From Streptococcus gordonii (GTDB lineage Bacteria; Bacillota; Bacilli; Lactobacillales; Streptococcaceae), in assembly GCF_001553855.1 (NCBI RefSeq), contig NZ_LQWV01000023.1, positions 1 through 64,000 of the forward strand: a stretch of 64,000 nt of DNA. Direction: 5' to 3'. The notes beneath the pieces are model-generated. The model was given only the letters and a program-made list of their open reading frames with translations, did no database searches and was not told where the DNA came from. The position numbers were made by a program, and so were the translations under genes. This document shows positions 1 through 8,603 of this stretch, piece by piece. Numbering within the stretch: position 1 is the first letter of the stretch; the number at the start of each line of letters is the position of its first letter.

Positions 1-680
1 GTGAAGACAACAAGGTCGTTACCAATGGTTCCAAAGTAACTGTAACTGATAAAGATGATGACCTTCCACGTAAGGTAACTTTCAGTAAGATCAACCAATA
101 CGGTACCGAAATTGGTAGTGCACAAATTCAAATTTTCCGAGGCAACGAGGCAACTGGTAATCCTGTAGCAGAATGGACTTCAGAAGTAAACAAATCACAT
201 GATTTAGAATTAGCTCCTGGAGTATATACTTTCCATGAAGCGACAGCCCCAGCTGGTTACCTAGCTGTTAAAGACATCACTTTCCAAGTGAACTTCGACG
301 GAACGATAACAATTTTGAACGCTAATGGAAACACAGTAGAGTACAAGGATGGGAAGTTAGTAGTAACAGACCAAAGTATTCCAACAATTCCAAGTGTCCC
401 AAATAAACCAAATAAACCAAACAAACCAAATAAACCTGATAAGCCAGGTAATAAAGATCCTAAAGATCCAGGCAATGGAAAACCAAAGGATCCGGATAAG
501 AAAAATCCTAAAGATCCTGGTAAGACAAATCCAAAAGATTCAGAAAAACCACAAGAAAAAGATAAGACTAAGAATACTTTACCATTAACAGGTACAGAGC
601 TTAGCTTTACACTTCTTGCCCTTGGTTTAACTATGATTGTTGGATGGGGAGTTTACTACGGGACTCGTTTTAAAAACTAA
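1..680 (+). CDS. C-terminal part of an LPXTG-anchored surface protein with a Cna_B/SpaA-type domain
   Basis: The gene is cut by the window edge; the frame is open from base 3. The visible part starts with a beta-sandwich repeat of the Cna_B/prealbumin type: a KVTFSKIN strand, then a YTFHEATAPAGYL segment that looks like the E-box with its Glu used in intramolecular isopeptide bonds. A Pro/Lys/Asn/Asp-rich wall-spanning stretch follows, with NKP and KDP repeats. The end is a sortase signal: LPLTG, a hydrophobic helix and the basic tail GTRFKN. It should be exported and linked to peptidoglycan by sortase A. It could be a pilin-like protein or a single-chain adhesin; the missing N-terminus would decide. 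It is transcribed towards bgaA but separated from it by a terminator. Confidence 0.85.
   Translation, partial: EDNKVVTNGSKVTVTDKDDDLPRKVTFSKINQYGTEIGSAQIQIFRGNEATGNPVAEWTSEVNKSHDLELAPGVYTFHEATAPAGYLAVKDITFQVNFDGTITILNANGNTVEYKDGKLVVTDQSIPTIPSVPNKPNKPNKPNKPDKPGNKDPKDPGNGKPKDPDKKNPKDPGKTNPKDSEKPQEKDKTKNTLPLTGTELSFTLLALGLTMIVGWGVYYGTRFKN
399..443 (+). repeat. 9-bp in-frame tandem repeat (Pro-Asn-Lys units)
   Basis: Five consecutive 9-bp units encode PNK, PNK, PNK, PNK and PDK in the wall-spanning region of the LPXTG protein. Copy-number change by slippage would keep the frame and alter only stalk length. Confidence 0.8.
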
Positions 681-687
681 AACAAGA

Positions 688-722
688 AACAAGTGTCAAT
701 GAAAATTGACGCTTGTTTTTTT
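688..722 (+). terminator. Intrinsic terminator of the LPXTG gene
   Basis: A 13-bp stem (AACAAGTGTCAAT pairing with ATTGACGCTTGTT, one G-T pair) has a GAAA loop and is followed by a run of T. It lies 8 bases after the stop codon. Confidence 0.85.
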
Positions 723-836
723 ATGTCTTTTACTTTTTTTATCAGAAATAAGTGACAGAACTGAACAGATAAAAATTGCTGATAACTGAAGAAAATTCTA
801 TGATTCTCCTAATTTTAGAAAAATCACTCATAAATA

Positions 837-885
837 TGAAAACGGCTTCATTCGTATTGAGATTATGCAACTTGTTTTATAAAAT
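837..885 (+). promoter_or_regulatory. bgaA promoter with a CcpA cre box
   Basis: TGAAAACGGCTTCA at 837-850 matches the Gram-positive cre consensus TGWAANCGNTNWCA at 13 of 14 positions. Just downstream are TTGAGA (857-862) and TAAAAT (880-885) with a 17-bp spacer, a good sigma-A promoter. Transcription would start near base 892, which rules out the GTG at 889 as the bgaA start and supports ATG 955. The cre box abuts the -35, so CcpA could repress (or activate) initiation directly. Confidence 0.7.
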
Positions 886-954
886 AAGGTGAAGAAAACT
901 ATAGGAATAGCTTGCTTCTATAAAAATGGAAGCGATTACTTGGTGGAGGGCCTT

Positions 955-3900
955 ATGGAAAAAGGATATTGGAATCGTAAAAGAGTCTATAGCATCCGGA
1001 AATTTACTGTTGGTGCATGCTCAGTACTTATTGGAACTTGTGCAGTTTTGTTTGGAGCTAGTCTTTCTGCAGGAAACCCTGTTTATGCGGAAGAAGTGGC
1101 CGTTAACGCTAGTGCTGAAAGCGTCAAAGAAGAAGGAAAGATTGAGGAAGAGCACTCTGATAAGGCAGTTGCCACTAGTGAATCATCTGAGACTGCAGAT
1201 GCTAGTCCAGCTCTTTCAACACAGGAAACTTTTCCAGAGAAAACAGAAGAGAATTCACCTAGTCCTAAGGTAGAAAAAGAGTTTTCTGAATCAGTAAAAA
1301 ATGAAGTGAAAGAAATAAGCGAGTCCTCTGCCCAAGAAGGATCAGAAAAGGATAAGGTGAAATCTGCTACTGAGGAGGAAGTGAGTCAAATGATTGAGGA
1401 TAGAAAGGTCAATTTTAATCAGAATTGGCACTTTAAATTAAACGCTAATGCTAAGGAAGCAATAAAAGATGAGGCCGATATAACTTCATGGAAAAAATTA
1501 GACTTACCTCATGACTGGAGTATCCACTTTGACTTTGATCATGACTCTCCTGCACAGAATGAAGGGGGCCAACTTAATGGTGGAGACGCTTGGTATCGCA
1601 AGCCCCTTAAATTAGATGAAAAGGATTTAGATAAAAATGTACGTCTGACCTTTGATGGGGTCTATATGGATTCGCAAGTCTATGTGAATGGCCAGCTGGT
1701 CGGTCATTATCCAAATGGCTATAATCAATTTTCATACGATATTACAAACTATCTTCACAAAGATGGCCGGGAAAATATCATTGCTGTTCATGTGATTAAC
1801 AAGCAACCAAGCAGTCGTTGGTATTCAGGAAGTGGAATCTACCGTGACGTTTCTCTTCTTATCAGAGATAAGGTTCATGTTCAAAAGAACGGAACAACCA
1901 TCTTGACTCCTCAGTTGGAAAATCAAAAAGATGGAAAGGTAGACACTCTTGTCAGCAGTAAGATTGCTAATACAGATGATAAAGATCATGAAATTACAGC
2001 TGAATACCAAATTGTGAGACGAGGCGGTGAAGCAGTAACAGAAGTGGTTCGTACTGCCAGTCAAAAACTGAAAGCTCATGAGACTAGTACAATTCAGACA
2101 AGGCTACAAGTTGAAAGACCAGAGCTGTGGACTGTGCTGAATGCTAAGCCTGCCTTGTATGAGCTAGTGACACGGATTTATCGTGATGGTCAGCTTGTTG
2201 ACGCTAAGAAAGACTTGTTTGGTTATCGCTATTATAACTGGACTCCTAATGAAGGTTTCTCTTTGAATGGTCAGAGAATCAAATTTCACGGGGTTTCCTT
2301 GCACCATGATCACGGAGCCCTAGGAGCAGAAGAAAACTATAAGGCTGAGTACCGTCGTCTCAAGCAAATGAAGGAAATGGGGGTCAATTCGATTCGTACG
2401 ACCCATAATCCTGCTAGTGAACAGACTTTGCAGATTGCGGCAGAGTTGGGATTGCTAGTCCAAGAAGAGGCTTTTGATACCTGGTATGGAGGTAAGAAGC
2501 CTTACGATTACGGTCGTTTCTTTGAAAAAGACGCCACTCACCCAGAGGCTCAAAAGGGAGACAAATGGTCTGATTATGACTTGCGGACAATGGTGGAAAG
2601 AGGTAAAAATAACCCTGCCATCGTCATGTGGTCTATCGGAAATGAAATCGGTGAGGCTAATGGAGATGCTCATTCTTTAGCGACTGTTAAACGTCTGGTC
2701 AAGGTTATCAAGTCAGTTGATAAAACCCGCTATGTGACGATGGGGGCAGACAAATTCCGCTTCGGTGATGGTAGTGGTGGCCACGAAAAAATCGCTGATG
2801 AGCTAGATGCAGTTGGTTTTAACTATTCAGAAGAAAATTACAAAGCCTTGCGTGCCAAACATCCAAATTGGTTGATTTATGGTTCTGAAACGTCTTCTGC
2901 GACTCGTACGCGTGGCAGTTATTTCCATCCAGAGCAAGAATGGGTTGGAAGCAATCAGTCTTGGCGAAACTATGAACAATCGGACTATGGAAATGATAGA
3001 GTTGGCTGGGGTAAAACGGCAACAGCTTCTTGGACTTTTGACCGAGATAATGCTGGTTACGCAGGACAATTTATCTGGACAGGAACAGACTATATTGGTG
3101 AACCAACTCCTTGGCACAACCAAAACAGCACTCCTGTAAAAAGTTCTTACTTTGGAATAGTGGATACAGCCGGCATTCCTAAAAACGACTATTACCTTTA
3201 CCAAAGTCAGTGGGTTTCTGCTAAGAAGAAACCAATGGTTCACCTGCTTCCTCACTGGAATTGGGAAGACCAGGAATTAGCAGACAATGTTGCAGATGCT
3301 GAAAATAAAATACCAGTCCGTGCGTACTCCAACGCTACTAGTGTTGAATTATTCTTGAACAACCAATCTTTGGGACTCAAGAAATTTAACAAAAAAGAGA
3401 CAAGTGACGGCCGTAGCTATCAAGAGGGGGCAAATCCTCAAGAACTCTACCTTGAGTGGAAAGTAGCTTATCAGCCAGGGACTTTGGAAGCAGTAGCTCG
3501 TGATGATCAAGGTAAAGAAATCGCCCGAGACAAGATTGTAACAGCAGGTCAACCTGCAGGTGTACGCTTGGTCAAGGAAGAGCATGCTATTGCAGCAGAT
3601 GGAAAAGACTTGACCTATATCTACTATGAAATCGTAGACCGTGATGGCAATGTCGTGCCAACTGCCAATAACCTCGTTCGCTTCCAGTTGCATGGGCAAG
3701 GTCAACTTGTCGGAGTAGATAATGGCGAGCAGGCTAGCCGTGAACGTTACAAGGAACAAGCAGACGGATCTTGGGTTCGCAAAGCCTTTAACGGGAAAGG
3801 GGTTGCCATTGTCAAATCAACAGACCAGGCAGGGAAATTCACCTTAACGGCTCATTCTGATTTATTAAAATCGGACCAGGTGACTATTTTCACTGGAAAG

Positions 3901-6900
3901 AATGATCAGAAAGAAAAGACAGTTTTAGGAACGGAAGTGCCAAAAGTTCGTACAGTTTTGGGACAAGCTCCAAGCTTGCCAGCGACAGTTCCTTTTGTCT
4001 ACAGTGACGGAAGTCGGACTGAACAGCCTGTGACTTGGTCACAAGCAGATGTTAGTCATTCAGGCATTGTAACCGTCAAAGGAGAGTCAGAAGGCCGTCA
4101 GGTAGAAGCGCGAGTTGAAGTTCTAGCCGTTGAAAGAGAGTTACCAGTTATCAAACGAGTAGCACCAGGGACAGATTTGAGTGCTGTAGATAAGTCAGTT
4201 GCTCTTGCCTTAACTGATGGGAGTCTTGAACATTATGATGTGGATAAATGGGAAATTGCGCCAGAAGATAAGGACAAACTTTCTGTTCCAGGTTCCCGCA
4301 TTCAAATGACTGGTCAACTTGCAGGTACAAAGGTTTCAGCAACCTTACTGGTGACAGATAGTGAAGCAGAAGCACCTGTGAATCCAGTTGTAACTCTTGA
4401 CGGTGATTCTGTAACAGGTCTAACCAGTCAGAAACCAGTTCATTACCATAGTCTAGCCTACGGATCTCAACTTCCCTTAGTAGCTGCGACAGCTGAAAAT
4501 GCAGATGTCACAGTTGTTCAAGCTAGTGTTGCAAATGGGTTGCGGGCCAGCATTTATGTTCAGCCTAAGGATGGCGGTGCTCTACAGACCTATGCTGTTC
4601 AGTTCCTAGAAGAAGCTCCTAAAATTGAACGTTTGAGCTTACAAGTTGAGCAAGCGAATCATCTAAAAGAGGATCAGACTGTTCCATTAACTGTTTTGGC
4701 TCATTATCAAGACGGTACTCAGGCGGTCTTACAGGCTGATAAGGTGGTCTTCTCTACAACAGGAGAGGGAGAGCTGGCTGTTCGTAAAGGAATGCTTGAA
4801 TTACACAAGCCTGGAACAATCACACTCAAAGCTGAATACGAGGGAGCAGAAGGACAAGTAAACTTGACGATTCAGGCTAATACAGAAAATAAAACGGTTC
4901 AATCCGTTCGTCCTGTTAGTGTGGTAACTGATTTGCATCAAGAACCAAATCTTCCAACCACTGTTACTGTTGAGTACGACAAAGGATTTCCAAAAGTTCA
5001 TAAGGTTACTTGGCAAGCGGTGGCTAAGGAGGAACTTGATCGCTACCATACTTTTGAAGTAGTCGGAAAGGTCGAAGGTATTGATCAAAAAGCCATTGCT
5101 AAAGTCTCCGTTGAAGGGATCATTGCAGTAGAAGAAGTCAGTGTTACGACACCGATTGCAGAAGCTCCACACTTGCCAGAGAGTGTACGAACTTACCACT
5201 CAAATGGCCAAGTTTCGTCAGCAAAAGTTACTTGGGAGTCTATTACCCCTAGTCAATATCAAAAAGAAGGTGTCTTTACTGTGTCAGGACAGGTGGAAGG
5301 AAGTGCTTTACCAACCAAGCTTCATGTACGAGTATCAGCTCAAACAGAAAATGGTGCTAACATCTCTGACCAATGGACAGGTTCAGAATTGCCACTTGCT
5401 TTTGCTTCAGACTCTAACCCTAGCGATTTAGTATCTAATGTTAATGATAAAGTGATTTCTTATACTGATCAGCCAGCCAACCGCTGGACTAACTGGAACC
5501 GTCGTGAAGAAGATTCGGTAGGGGTTCTCTTTGGAGATTCTGGTATCTTGACTAAACGGTCAGTAGACAACCTAAATGTAGCCTTCCATGAAGATCACGG
5601 GGTAGGGGCACCTAAGTCTTATGTGATTGAATATTATGTTGGGCAAGCTACGCCAACAGCTCCAAAAAATCCTAGCTTTGTAGAAAGTGAAGAGCATGTC
5701 TTTAATGATGATAGCAATTGGAAGCCTGTAACCAATCTGAAAGCTCCAGATCAGCTTAAAGCAGGTGAAATGAATCACTTTAACTTTGATAAGGTAGATA
5801 CCTATGCTGTCCGTATTCGTATGGTGAGAGCAGATGACAAACTTGGAACCTCTATCACAGAAGTTCAAATCTTCTCGAAACAAGTTGCTCCAGCTAAGCA
5901 AGCACAGACTAGGATACAGGTGGCTGGGCAAGATTTGCCAAACTTTAATCCGGACTTGACGGACTACTATTTAGAAGCCAAGGATGGGAAGGCGGATTCA
6001 GTAACCGCAAGCGTCAGCAACAATGGTCTGGCAACCGTTGTACCAAGTGTCCGCGAGGGAGATCCCGTTCGTGTTATCGTCAAGGCTGAAAATGGAGATA
6101 TTCTTGGTGAGTATCGCATCCACTTTACAAAGGACAAAGATCTATTGGCACGTAAACCAATAGCGACAGTAAAACAAGCTCGCCTGCTCCAACTAGGTCA
6201 AAATCTAGAGCTACCAAGCAAGGTCCCTGTTTACTTTACAGGGGAAAAAGACTATGAAGTGAAAGATTTGGCTGTCGAATGGGAACCTATTCCAGCTGAA
6301 AGTCTATCAAAAGCTGGTCAGTTTACTGTTCACGGTCGTCTGGTTGGAAGCGACTTACCTGTTGAGCTAAGAGTTCGAGTGACTGATAAGTTAGGCGAAT
6401 CTGTATCAGAGAATCCTTACTATGATGAGAATAGTAACCAGGCTTTTGCTTCTGAAACAAATGATGCTGATCCAGATTCTCATGATCGAGTGGATTATAT
6501 CAACGACGGGGACCTTGATGAGAGCCGACGTTGGACAAATTGGTCAGCGACACCATCAGCTAATCCAGATGTTTCAGCAGGTGTTATCTTCAAAGAAAAC
6601 GGTAAGATTGTCGAACGGACAGTTAATCAAGCCAAACTGCACTTCTTTGCCGATAGCGGTACAGATGCTCCGTCTAACCTAGTCTTAGAGCGCTATGTTG
6701 GTCCGGACTTTGATGTTCCAATATATTATTCAAACTATCGAGCTTATGAATCAAACCACTTGTTTAATAATCCTGATAACTGGGAGTCCGTTCCTTACAA
6801 TATGAAGCAAGATATCCAGGCTGGTACAGAACTGACAGCAACCTTTAATGCTGTGAAATCCAAGGCTATGAGATGGAGAATGGATAGAAAAGCAGATAAG

Positions 6901-8007
6901 AATGGAGTTGCCTTGATTGAGATGACTTTCTTGGCACCAAGTGAGTTGCCTAAAGAAAGTACAAAATCAAAAATCTTACTTAATGGCAAAGAACTTCCAG
7001 ACTTCTCTGCGGAGCGCTTAGAATATCAAGTGTCCTATAGTGGTCAACGTCCTAAAGTTACAGTAGAAGAAAATGACCAAGTGGCTTCGACTGTTGTAGA
7101 TAGTGGAGATAACCGTTTGCCAGTCTTGGTTCGACTTCTGTCTGAGAGTGGTAAGCAGGTTAAGGAATACCGTATTCAACTGACGGAAGAAAAAACTACA
7201 GCTGGTAAGGTAGCAGCTGCAGTTCAAGAAGAACTTCCTCGTCTAGAAGTTGAAGAAAAAGCACTTCCTTATCAGACGATTGAAAAAGAAGATGCCAATC
7301 TCTACCTTGGGGAAACCCGTGTAGAAAAAGAAGGACAAAATGGTAAGGAAAGAATCTTCACTGAAGTTGCTTCAGACGGTCAGCGAGCAGAAAAACTACG
7401 AGAAGTGGTTCAAGATCCAATCAATCGCATCTTGCTTGTCGGTACTAAGAAAGGAACAGCTCTTCCAGAAGATGATATTAAAGATTTGGTTCTCTATAGA
7501 CCAGAGCTTCTGATAGAGGAAGAAGAGATTGATTTCCAAGTGCAAGAGCGAAAGAATGATATGCTTCCAGCTGGTCAAACGCGTATTATCCAAGAAGGTC
7601 GTAAAGGTATTCGTGTGAACTTAGTCGAGCTTGAAAATGGCAAACGCACTCTTAAAGAAAGCTACAATAAATTAGAAGCACAAGATCAGATTCTAGAAGT
7701 GGGAACAGCCCTTTCAGAAGAGAAAACAAAGTCACAAGATACTTATACAGCTCATTCACAAACTTCTGGGCAAGACAAAGATCAGATTCTAGAAGAAAAA
7801 GTTCAAGGCACCAAAGCTGTGAAAGAAGAGCGTACAGAAGCTAAATCTGAAGAAGCGAAGCTTCAAGCAGAAAAAGTAAAATCAACTGAAAAAGGCCACT
7901 TACCGAATACGGGAAGCCAGCCAGATCAAGCAGCGATAACCACGGGCTTAGCTCTCTTGGGCTTAGGCGCGGGTCTTGTAGCAGGGAAACGTAGAAAAGA
8001 AGACTGA
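955..8007 (+). CDS. bgaA: Cell-wall-anchored GH2 beta-galactosidase BgaA (2350 aa)
   Basis: This large surface exo-beta-galactosidase of mitis-group streptococci removes terminal beta-1,4 galactose from host glycans and also acts as an adhesin. Start: ATG 955 has GGAGG five bases upstream, and with it the GH2 catalytic residues fall at Glu564 (acid/base, in WSIGNEIGEANGD) and Glu645 (nucleophile, in YGSETSS), the numbers known for pneumococcal BgaA. Order of parts: YSIRK signal peptide, acidic linker, GH2 sugar-binding, Ig-like and TIM-barrel domains (about 140-740), further Ig-like and Big_4-type repeats, two CBM71-type galactose-binding modules (from about 1467 and 1818), two G5-like domains (about 2100-2170 and 2190-2258), and LPNTG at 2316-2320 with a KRRKED tail. 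It is monocistronic, with its own promoter and terminator. Confidence 0.95.
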   Translation: MEKGYWNRKRVYSIRKFTVGACSVLIGTCAVLFGASLSAGNPVYAEEVAVNASAESVKEEGKIEEEHSDKAVATSESSETADASPALSTQETFPEKTEENSPSPKVEKEFSESVKNEVKEISESSAQEGSEKDKVKSATEEEVSQMIEDRKVNFNQNWHFKLNANAKEAIKDEADITSWKKLDLPHDWSIHFDFDHDSPAQNEGGQLNGGDAWYRKPLKLDEKDLDKNVRLTFDGVYMDSQVYVNGQLVGHYPNGYNQFSYDITNYLHKDGRENIIAVHVINKQPSSRWYSGSGIYRDVSLLIRDKVHVQKNGTTILTPQLENQKDGKVDTLVSSKIANTDDKDHEITAEYQIVRRGGEAVTEVVRTASQKLKAHETSTIQTRLQVERPELWTVLNAKPALYELVTRIYRDGQLVDAKKDLFGYRYYNWTPNEGFSLNGQRIKFHGVSLHHDHGALGAEENYKAEYRRLKQMKEMGVNSIRTTHNPASEQTLQIAAELGLLVQEEAFDTWYGGKKPYDYGRFFEKDATHPEAQKGDKWSDYDLRTMVERGKNNPAIVMWSIGNEIGEANGDAHSLATVKRLVKVIKSVDKTRYVTMGADKFRFGDGSGGHEKIADELDAVGFNYSEENYKALRAKHPNWLIYGSETSSATRTRGSYFHPEQEWVGSNQSWRNYEQSDYGNDRVGWGKTATASWTFDRDNAGYAGQFIWTGTDYIGEPTPWHNQNSTPVKSSYFGIVDTAGIPKNDYYLYQSQWVSAKKKPMVHLLPHWNWEDQELADNVADAENKIPVRAYSNATSVELFLNNQSLGLKKFNKKETSDGRSYQEGANPQELYLEWKVAYQPGTLEAVARDDQGKEIARDKIVTAGQPAGVRLVKEEHAIAADGKDLTYIYYEIVDRDGNVVPTANNLVRFQLHGQGQLVGVDNGEQASRERYKEQADGSWVRKAFNGKGVAIVKSTDQAGKFTLTAHSDLLKSDQVTIFTGKNDQKEKTVLGTEVPKVRTVLGQAPSLPATVPFVYSDGSRTEQPVTWSQADVSHSGIVTVKGESEGRQVEARVEVLAVERELPVIKRVAPGTDLSAVDKSVALALTDGSLEHYDVDKWEIAPEDKDKLSVPGSRIQMTGQLAGTKVSATLLVTDSEAEAPVNPVVTLDGDSVTGLTSQKPVHYHSLAYGSQLPLVAATAENADVTVVQASVANGLRASIYVQPKDGGALQTYAVQFLEEAPKIERLSLQVEQANHLKEDQTVPLTVLAHYQDGTQAVLQADKVVFSTTGEGELAVRKGMLELHKPGTITLKAEYEGAEGQVNLTIQANTENKTVQSVRPVSVVTDLHQEPNLPTTVTVEYDKGFPKVHKVTWQAVAKEELDRYHTFEVVGKVEGIDQKAIAKVSVEGIIAVEEVSVTTPIAEAPHLPESVRTYHSNGQVSSAKVTWESITPSQYQKEGVFTVSGQVEGSALPTKLHVRVSAQTENGANISDQWTGSELPLAFASDSNPSDLVSNVNDKVISYTDQPANRWTNWNRREEDSVGVLFGDSGILTKRSVDNLNVAFHEDHGVGAPKSYVIEYYVGQATPTAPKNPSFVESEEHVFNDDSNWKPVTNLKAPDQLKAGEMNHFNFDKVDTYAVRIRMVRADDKLGTSITEVQIFSKQVAPAKQAQTRIQVAGQDLPNFNPDLTDYYLEAKDGKADSVTASVSNNGLATVVPSVREGDPVRVIVKAENGDILGEYRIHFTKDKDLLARKPIATVKQARLLQLGQNLELPSKVPVYFTGEKDYEVKDLAVEWEPIPAESLSKAGQFTVHGRLVGSDLPVELRVRVTDKLGESVSENPYYDENSNQAFASETNDADPDSHDRVDYINDGDLDESRRWTNWSATPSANPDVSAGVIFKENGKIVERTVNQAKLHFFADSGTDAPSNLVLERYVGPDFDVPIYYSNYRAYESNHLFNNPDNWESVPYNMKQDIQAGTELTATFNAVKSKAMRWRMDRKADKNGVALIEMTFLAPSELPKESTKSKILLNGKELPDFSAERLEYQVSYSGQRPKVTVEENDQVASTVVDSGDNRLPVLVRLLSESGKQVKEYRIQLTEEKTTAGKVAAAVQEELPRLEVEEKALPYQTIEKEDANLYLGETRVEKEGQNGKERIFTEVASDGQRAEKLREVVQDPINRILLVGTKKGTALPEDDIKDLVLYRPELLIEEEEIDFQVQERKNDMLPAGQTRIIQEGRKGIRVNLVELENGKRTLKESYNKLEAQDQILEVGTALSEEKTKSQDTYTAHSQTSGQDKDQILEEKVQGTKAVKEERTEAKSEEAKLQAEKVKSTEKGHLPNTGSQPDQAAITTGLALLGLGAGLVAGKRRKED

Positions 8008-8052
8008 GATTCAATGATAAGGTAAGAGGACAGTTAGTTGAACTAGACGAAG

Positions 8053-8081
8053 AGATCAGGGAATTATCCCTGATCTTTTTT
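8053..8081 (+). terminator. bgaA terminator
   Basis: A perfect 10-bp stem (AGATCAGGGA / TCCCTGATCT) has an ATTA loop and a T run, 45 bases after the bgaA stop. Confidence 0.9.
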
Positions 8082-8148
8082 ATGTAAATACAGCCCTTTT
8101 AGTAAGCTAAGTCTAGCAAGATAAGGTTCATATTGACTTCTTGTGTTG

Positions 8149-8203
8149 AAAGATGACAAAATTGTAAGCTTTAACAGCCCAAATGAAAGGTTAAGTTATG
8201 GAA
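8149..8203 (+). promoter_or_regulatory. BceR-type operator and conserved block, copy 1
   Basis: TGACA-AAAT-TGTAA (8154-8167) matches TNACA-N4-TGTAA, the box described for BceR-like response regulators that control antimicrobial-peptide ABC exporters. The surrounding 20 bp (8149-8168) match 8497-8516 at 19 positions. About 20 bp downstream is a second conserved block, GGTTAAGTTATGGAA (8189-8203), also present in copy 2. No clear -35 is seen, as expected for an activated promoter; a possible -10 is TATAAG at 8228-8233. Confidence 0.6.
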
Positions 8204-8242
8204 GCGAGTTTAAAAAAGCAGTATCCTTATAAGTGTAAAGGA

Positions 8243-8263
8243 AAGGGAAAGAAAGTTTCCCTT
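8243..8263 (+). other. Hairpin in the 5' leader of the first small peptide gene
   Basis: AAGGGAAA and TTTCCCTT form an 8-bp stem around GAAAG. There is no T run, so it is more likely an mRNA structure than a terminator. It ends 32 bases before the peptide start and leaves the AAAGGAGG ribosome site free. Confidence 0.45.
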
Positions 8264-8295
8264 GATAAAAGCAAATGTTATAAAGGAGGCCCACT

Positions 8296-8427
8296 ATGAA
8301 AACTAAACTTTTTAACCAAGACAAACGTCCTCTAAAAGCACAAAAGATTTCTAAAGAAGAAATCGAGAAGACTCGCTTAGGCTGTGCCTCTAGTCAATAT
8401 TACTTCTGGTTACAGTATAGTCATTAA
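8296..8427 (+). CDS. Small peptide 1 of the BceAB-type locus (43 aa), function unknown
   Basis: ATG 8296 has a very strong ribosome site (AAAGGAGG), so translation is likely. The product is charged at the N-terminus and ends in an aromatic tail (C-terminal YYFWLQYSH). It has no signal peptide, no double-glycine leader and no membrane helix. It is a paralogue of the 42-aa peptide at 8604: both have an RP pair near residue 12, then K-x-E-I-E-x-T-(R/K)-x-G-C-x-x-x-Q with one Cys (Cys30 here). It sits behind a BceR-type operator and is closed off by a 16-bp hairpin. I do not recognise the family. It could be an orphan peptide precursor, a signal, or a small regulator of the exporter. Confidence 0.7.
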   Translation: MKTKLFNQDKRPLKAQKISKEEIEKTRLGCASSQYYFWLQYSH

Positions 8428-8448
8428 GGAATATTAAGTTCCAGTTTC

Positions 8449-8484
8449 TATAAAGAGAAAGTTTGTCAAAACTTTCTCTTTATA
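8449..8484. terminator. Perfect 16-bp hairpin after small peptide gene 1
   Basis: TATAAAGAGAAAGTTT and its exact complement flank a GTCA loop. There is no long T run, only the T-rich end of the stem itself. It probably ends or limits transcription from peptide 1 into peptide 2 and the exporter. Confidence 0.65.
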
Positions 8485-8496
8485 CAGTTAAAGGCT

Positions 8497-8550
8497 AAAG
8501 ATGACAAAAATGTAAGATTAGAAGTAAGATTGTAAGGTTAGGTTATGGAA
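8497..8550 (+). promoter_or_regulatory. BceR-type operator and conserved block, copy 2
   Basis: TGACA-AAAA-TGTAA (8502-8515) fits TNACA-N4-TGTAA and lies in a 20-bp segment nearly identical to copy 1. The second block, AGGTTAGGTTATGGAA (8535-8550), is at the same distance as in copy 1 to within one base. A possible -10 is TAGAAT (8569-8574). It should drive peptide 2 and the ABC exporter as one unit. Confidence 0.6.
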
Positions 8551-8603
8551 AGCCGAGTGCAAATTCGGTAGAATAAGATTATCAAAAGAAAGAAGTGTTT
8601 AGA

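Noticed and set aside
399..443. CRISPR-like array
   Set aside because: The units are 9 bp, contiguous, without spacers, and in frame with a Pro-Asn-Lys stalk.
889..954. GTG start for bgaA giving 22 more residues
   Set aside because: It lies before the predicted transcription start, has no ribosome site, and ATG 955 reproduces the known catalytic residue numbers 564 and 645.
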